DNA of 5,530 nucleotides from an uncultured Opitutia bacterium. Lineage in GTDB: Bacteria > Verrucomicrobiota > Verrucomicrobiia > Opitutales > UBA953. Below, piece after piece: positions 5,491 through 5,530 of the stretch. Each line of letters begins with the position of its first letter. Position 1 is the first letter of the stretch. The translations under genes were made by a program, and so were the position numbers. The stretch spans positions 1 through 5,530 of the forward strand of contig CAIRWP010000186.1 in NCBI GenBank assembly GCA_903882335.1, given 5' to 3'. The notes beneath the pieces are model-generated. The model ran no database searches and was not told the origin of the DNA. It worked only from the letters and a program-made list of their open reading frames with translations.

Positions 5491-5530
5491 CGGCGAATGT
5501 TGGCGCCCTTTCCTGCGTTGCTTCAGAATC

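Overview
The window is a GC-rich bacterial chromosome segment (coding third positions are nearly all G or C) that reads as ordinary core genome with unusual non-coding DNA between the genes. I infer a Verrucomicrobiota-type bacterium, possibly near Opitutaceae. This rests on the overall look of the proteins and on the G-rich GGGCNN hexamer arrays between genes. No rRNA or other decisive marker is present, so the assignment is tentative.

Layout: (1) 2-1234 (+) is the 3' part of alaS, alanyl-tRNA synthetase, entering from the left edge. (2) 1238-1618 (-) is a small membrane-anchored protein with a pseudopilin (GspG-like) C-terminus, lying tail to tail with alaS across a 3-bp gap. (3) 1619-1700 is a short divergent promoter region built around a perfect inverted repeat whose centre is equally far from both start codons. 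(4) 1701-2435 (+) is a secreted protein of unknown function, closed by a strong GC hairpin at 2444-2461. (5) 2502-3314 (+) is NAD kinase. (6) 3315-3580 is a non-coding gap of 266 bp with a hairpin directly after the nadK stop and two arrays of degenerate GGGCNN hexamers facing each other. (7) 3581-5443 (+) is a two-domain ABC-F ATPase with a C-terminal coiled coil. (8) 5444-5530 holds a near-perfect (GGGCTT)6 array just after the ABC-F stop, and no gene.

The genes do not form an obvious pathway or operon. AlaRS and the ABC-F protein both serve translation, and NAD kinase supplies NADP(H). Each complete gene appears to have its own promoter.

The two most notable signals are regulatory. First, none of the four visible start codons has a Shine-Dalgarno sequence. 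Three of them have a TTG exactly 34 bases before the A of ATG and a hexamer at -12 to -7, which is the geometry expected if transcription begins on the start codon (leaderless mRNA). Second, the GGGCNN arrays occur only between genes, follow stop codons, and have G-quadruplex potential. No mobile element, CRISPR array, tRNA or rRNA is visible.
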